Source: Yponomeuta sedellus (lineage: Eukaryota > Arthropoda > Insecta > Lepidoptera > Yponomeutidae). Taken from it: 64,000 nt of DNA. The DNA lies in assembly GCA_934045075.1 (NCBI GenBank), contig OW203750.1, positions 7,025,410 to 7,089,409 of the forward strand, read 5' to 3'. Each line of letters begins with the position of its first letter. Position 1 is the first letter of the stretch. A model generated the notes under the pieces. The model saw only the letters and a list, made by a program, of their open reading frames with translations. It was not told where the DNA came from and made no database searches. A program made the translations under genes and the position numbers. Shown here one piece after another: positions 48,201 to 54,200 of this stretch.

Positions 48201-51200
48201 GCGTGCGCGCATGCAGCGACTTAAGAACGTTGATGAAGCGAAGGTGATCTGTCAGTATTGTGGCAAGTGGCAGTCCCTGGTCTCTGTCTACCCCTCTGGG
48301 ATACAGGCCTGAGGATATGTATGTAGGTATGTAGTGCCAGGACAACTGATTGTATTGTGTGTTTTTTATTATCAATAGATGGGTTTAACACATCGGTGAC
48401 AAATAACATTATCATCACACAATTAAAAAAATGTTTCAATGAATAGTTTTGTCATTGGTATTTCTTAAGGATTCGCGATGCTACTCGTACATAGTTATAT
48501 ATTAAACGGGTCTAGTCGCGATTATTTACCTAATAAATAATCGCGATTAGTCCCGTTTGATACATAGCTTTGTCATTTTCTTAATCTAACTTGCACGCTA
48601 GGATTCCCTGTGTCGTGCAAGCTAGTCTCTTCCAATAATGGAACAGAAGACATTTCAGATCACAACTAAACGATAAAATTATACTGTACTTAATTTGAAT
48701 TAAAATTTACTTTATAATTGTCGAAGCGCTCGTGGCCTAGTCGAATCGAGTGATTGGAATCAATCACTTCAGTTACGCAACAACAGGAGCGGTCAGATGC
48801 GGGATGGGTGGCCGTCCCGTGACTACCGCTAGTGGCATTTTTCCGAGCGCTTCCGTGCATCGCAAGGCACGTTAAGCCGTTGGTGCCGGCTGTCATGTAA
48901 TGGCAGTCGTTAAGTCATTTCAGAGGCCTTATGGGCGGCTTGATAACTTCTGACAAGCCCCCACCAACCCGGACTTGGCCCCCGTGGTGGAGTATGGCCT
49001 AACCTTCCTGCGACGCAGGAAGAGACCCGCGCCCCAGCAGTGGGGTCAATACAAGGGTTGATAACGAACTATTAATGTCACCAAATGCTCTCTGACTGAG
49101 CCCTCGCTTCGGAGCGGAACATTTACGGGGCGCTGTTAGTCTGAGTACACGTCTTATTGTGACGTTGGTGGAAATTATGTTGGAAATTATACGTTTTCGG
49201 CCGACGCTTGACCATGACTCGACCCTGAGCGAGGCTCGCGCAGCCCAGTACTGGACTCCAGCGGACATCGCCAATTATCGCCCTCGACACCGCCGCGTTC
49301 ATCTGGAGATCTATTTTGGTATGATCGGATTTTATTTTATATTCTGATAGTAGACGTAATTTTAAGAAACTAATTTCATTTTTTTCGTGATTAATCGAGT
49401 TTATGATTGTTATTTAATTAAAATGAATATTATTCAGCGTGACGTCATATGTTACATACTCTATGTCTAGGTAGAGCTCGCGATTGGATTTGTCTGTGGT
49501 TTAGTGTGACATGTGAATGACATCGATGTGTTTGACAGATGAAGTTGACAGGCCATTGGTAGTTTTTCCACAGAGTAACTACTACCACAGACGATTTAAC
49601 ATGTGACGTCATCATACAGGTCCTCAGGGGTCATATGAAGGGCATTTAAATATTATTATTTACTCAAAATAAGGCTCATCTTTTATGATAAAAATCTCTT
49701 ACATTAAAAATACTGTAGTTTGGATGCTAAGCTCGAAATGGTTTTCGATTCAGGCAATTCAATTTTTTTTGCATCCCGAATTGTATCGTCGAAATCGTAA
49801 GTGATTAAACAAACGAACAAACCCAATACGGAAAAATGTTAACTCTGTTTGAAGGAGTACAACTGTTCAACAAGCTAGCGAAAGAAATAAAAGATTCAGA
49901 AACGCTGACAGGATTTAAGAAGAAGTGCAGGGTAAGTACCAGCAGTCTCCTGAAGGTGTTGGCTGATCGGATGGACAGTCCCATACAGCGCCACTGGGTG
50001 TCAATACACCTTATGCCGACAAGCAGGGGGGCTGGCTGGGACTAGGCTGTACACTGCAGTAAATTTAATAATGTAAATAGTTTACTAGCAAAGCATAAGT
50101 CAAATTGTTACTAACACTATATGGGCCTTGCCTGAAATAAATGAATAATAATAATACAGAAAGATATAAAATGTAATAGGTAAATAGATATGAGAGGTTG
50201 CATGCTTATTTTTACAATATGTTACTTATTATGTTGTTTTTAATGCACTAACCCGTGCTAAGGACAATTTTAAAAAACCTATCTATAGGCTAAAAATTCC
50301 ACCCATGCCTGCATTCGAACCCGCGACCTCTGGCTATCCGTGCCAACGCTCTTACCAACTGAGCTAATGGGCGACTCACCGGCATCAGTGAAATTTCGAA
50401 CCTCCTTACAACATTCTCCGTGTTGCCTGTACGTAATACAGAGAATGTTGTAAGGAGGTTCGTTCGGTAGCGCTGGCAGGGATAGCCAGAGGTCGCGAGT
50501 TCGAATCCCGGCATGGGTGGAATTTTTAGCCTCTAAATAGGTTTTTTAAAATATGTTACTTAGATTATTGTTTTCTCATTTTAAGTGAATGAAATGCTAA
50601 ATCGTTCTTATCTATAATATAAATATATATAAAGCTACAATCCGGTATACTCACTGATCTATTCATCCATACGTTTTCTCGGAAACGGTAAGATTTGGAC
50701 GAAAATGATGTATGAGAAAGTTGTAGGAAATGTATGAATTACAGCCATCCTATGAAGCCGATTTTTGAATTTCGAACGCGTTCCACTACGCGAAGGTGCT
50801 AACTCTGTAGTTTACCGGCCGATTTGGATGAATCTATAATATAAAAATGAATCGCTGAATGTGGGTAAGCGCAAATCTCGAGAGTAGCTGAACAGATTTT
50901 CCTAATTCTTATTTTAGAATATTCCATGAAGTTCTTACGGTGAGAAAAAAATTAATAAATAATGGACTGTTAGGCGGTACAAAGTTCGCTGGGTCAGCTA
51001 GTGAGAAATAAATACTTTAAACCTAAACCTGAATGTGACATAAGTCACACTCGTCTTCTAAGTCGCATGATCTCGTTTTTCCGTATTTTTGAATCGTTCG
51101 CCTGAAGTGTTGCCAGTACAATTTGAAGTATTGTATTTTATCCGTTCCACGCAGAAATTACAAGAACCGAAAACTACCGTAATGGAAAAGGAACGTAAAA

Positions 51201-54200
51201 TATTTCGTTTTATTGGCTGTTTAGATGAAAAATCTTTGCATTTAGTTGCAAAACAAACAAAACACTGTCATGGATCGTAAATAATAACACTTTGGTTTGT
51301 TTTTGTTCGAAAATGTCGAAATAAAAAATCAATTCGGCACAAAAGCACAAACTCCTCGATTTGCTTTCGAACACAAATTTTGTCACTTAATCTCTCGATC
51401 GACATACGAGACGAGTAGTAAGGACCATTCGTTGCAGTCGAGTGATTCAAAAATAGGTACGGAATTTCGTATGTCGAACGAAAATCAGTAGAAATCGAGC
51501 GCTCGACGCGAGACGAGTGATTCAAAAATAGAGCTCCTGGCGGTCAACACGTTCGACAACCAAAACGGAGGGTGTTCGGGTTCCAATGGCGACCTCTGTG
51601 GCGTAGCGGTAGCGCGTCACCTACCATGCAAGAGGTCCCGGGTTCGAATCCCGGCTGGGGACAACAAAAGGCCAGGTCTTGGATGTTTAAATGTTTGTGA
51701 GGCACGGTGAGGTACAGGATGGGTGAGCGTCCCGTGACTACCGCTAGTGGCATTTTTCCGAGCGCTTCCGTGCTTCGCAAGGCACGTTAAGCCGTTGGTG
51801 CCGGCTGTCATATAATGGCAGTCGTTAAGCCATGTCAGAGGCCTTATGGGTGGCTTGATACTTCTGACAGTAAGGCCCGCCACTGTCTTACAATGCTCCA
51901 CCAACCCGGACTTGGCCCCCGTGGTGGAGTGTGGCCTAACCTTCCTGCGATGCCCCAGGCCCCCGTGCCCCAGCAGTGGGGACATACAAGGGTTCATAAC
52001 TAGGTCGTTGTTTCTGCTTCCCACGACACAGGGTATCCTAGTGTCGGGCCAGAAGCAATGCATGTGCTTGTATGTAAATGTTATGTTAAATCCCACTGGG
52101 GGCCGGCGCGCGGCGTACTGGGCCTAGACTCTGCTATTGCAATCAATCAATCGAAGTGTTTTATACAATATTACACAGAAAGTGCGGCTTAATGAACGTT
52201 AAAGGTTAAACTGGGTGTCCATTTCAAAATCTAGATTATTCTGGACAAAAAAAATTACAAGAAACCTCCAAACGTATTCTTTTCAAAGTTCTTAATTGAG
52301 AGAGTTTGCATAATTATCATAAAACATAGAACTCATGCATTGTACTGGATTGAATTTATTCCAGACATCATTGTCGTCTAAATAATCCTATAGATTCAAG
52401 TAGCCTTTTGGCACCAAGTGTACTTAGCACACACTTTTCTTTGGAGTCTTTTGTCCATTTTTTCTCCAAAATGATCTAGATTTTGAAATGGACACCTAGT
52501 TTAACTTGTACGTTCATTAAGCCGCAGTTTCGGCGCCACTTTGAATAAACCCTTTTCATTTCATTTCGGTGGAACCGAACTGCGATCCCCAACCCGCATG
52601 CCCAGCGTGGGGATTATGGGCATTATCCCCTACGATAGCGCAACGTGGCGCTCTTTAGGGGAGGGCTATGTCCAGCAGTGGACTGGTATAGCCTGACGCC
52701 GCGGCATTTCATTTCACATTTTTTGAACCGCGTTTCAGGCAAGCTTAGGGTCTGTTTCACAATCTGCAGATAAAGTTCCGGATAAGCTATCCGCAACCAG
52801 GGCTGCCGTTTGTTCTAAATTTGAAACCATAAACGAACACACGCAACTAGAGGAAAATTTGTTTAAATTTGGAACAATCGGCAGCCCTGGTTGCGGACAG
52901 CTTATCTGGAGCTTTATTTGAACATTGTGAAACAGGGCCTTAATATATTTTCGGGGAAACTTATACAGTGTCCTACGAAGGATATATTAACCTTCGCAAG
53001 CCTATTTCTTGGGAACGAAAGTTTATGTTAATGTAAATAAGTTTATGTTTGTTCGTAAGGTTGTCTGGAAGAAATTGCTTTTAGCAATAAGGCCGCCAAT
53101 TGCACTTTGTATCTTCACATGTTTTATAATATGTGCTCTGGTGTACAATAAAATGTGACTAACGCTAGTAGCATATTTTCCGAGCACTTCCGTGCTTCGC
53201 AGGGCACGTTGAGCCGTTGGTGCTGGCTGTCATGTAGGGGCAGTCGTTAAGTTCGTTCGCCCTTACGGGCGGCTTGATAACTTCTGACAGTAACTATAGA
53301 GCCCGAGGTATATTCTAAAAGATACCAGACTGTACAACTCGTTGCGATTATATAATGTGTCCCTACTGTTGAGGGACGGGTCTCTTCCTGCATCGCAGAA
53401 AGGTTAGGTCGTACTCCACCACGGGGACCAAGTCCGGGTTGGCGGAAGTTTGTAAGACGGTGGCGGGCCTTACTGTCAGAAGTTATCAAGGCCTCCGACA
53501 TGGCTTAATGACTGCCATTACTGACAGCCGGCACCCACGGCTTAACCTGCCTTGCGAAGCACAGAATCGCTCGGTAAAATGCCACTAGCCACCCATTTTG
53601 CACCTGACCGCGCCTGTTGTTGCTTAACTCGAGTGAATGATTCCAATCACTCGGTTCGACTAGCCCATGTAGCCCCTGCGCAAGGGCCGAAATAGGGCTG
53701 GCAGTGCCGTCTGGGCGTATCACGCCGTGGGTTATCGTTGGGCTTCTGTATACGTTGGGCGCCAATGTGATGTTGTAAAGCATTTTATAAATAATAAAAC
53801 TGGACTTCAACTCTCTATTAGAACAATCGATTCTTTGATATATTTTTTTATTTTTCTCTCCCTGAGAACCATCCTCGTACTTCAAGGAATATTCTAAAAG
53901 ACTTAGCGAAATCGCTTCTGCTGCTCTCGAGATTTGCGCTTACCTATACATTCAGCGATTCTGAATTTTATACTATAGACAAGCTGACCCAGCGAACTTC
54001 GTTCCGCCTAAGTCGGTTCTTTAATTTTTTTTATTTTTCTCCTTAAGAACCATCCTCGTACTTCAAGGAATATTCTACAAAAAGAATTAGCGAAATCGTT
54101 TCAGCTGCTCTCGAGATTTGCGCTTAAGTACTAACATTCAGCGATTTATTTTTATATTATAGAAGATGTACTATGTAATGTATGTATATAATAAAACATA

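Larger units (their letters stand above)
47529..49786. mobile_element. element with about 390-bp inverted arms
   Basis: The left arm (47529-47910) starts CAATTCGGGATGCAAACAAA and contains AAGATGAGCCTTATTTTGAG, ACATGTTAAATCGTCTGTGG and CATATGACGTCACGC. The right arm (about 49385-49786) repeats these in inverse, ending GCATCCCGAATTG. The 1.5-kb core holds a LINE C-terminal relic (48000-48330), a MITE (48450-48570) and a SINE (48723-49070). No transposase frame. Confidence 0.8.

Noticed and set aside
49000..49274. 91-codon minus frame
   Set aside because: Runs across a SINE tail into unclassified repeat DNA; no splice phase or similarity linking it to cnc.
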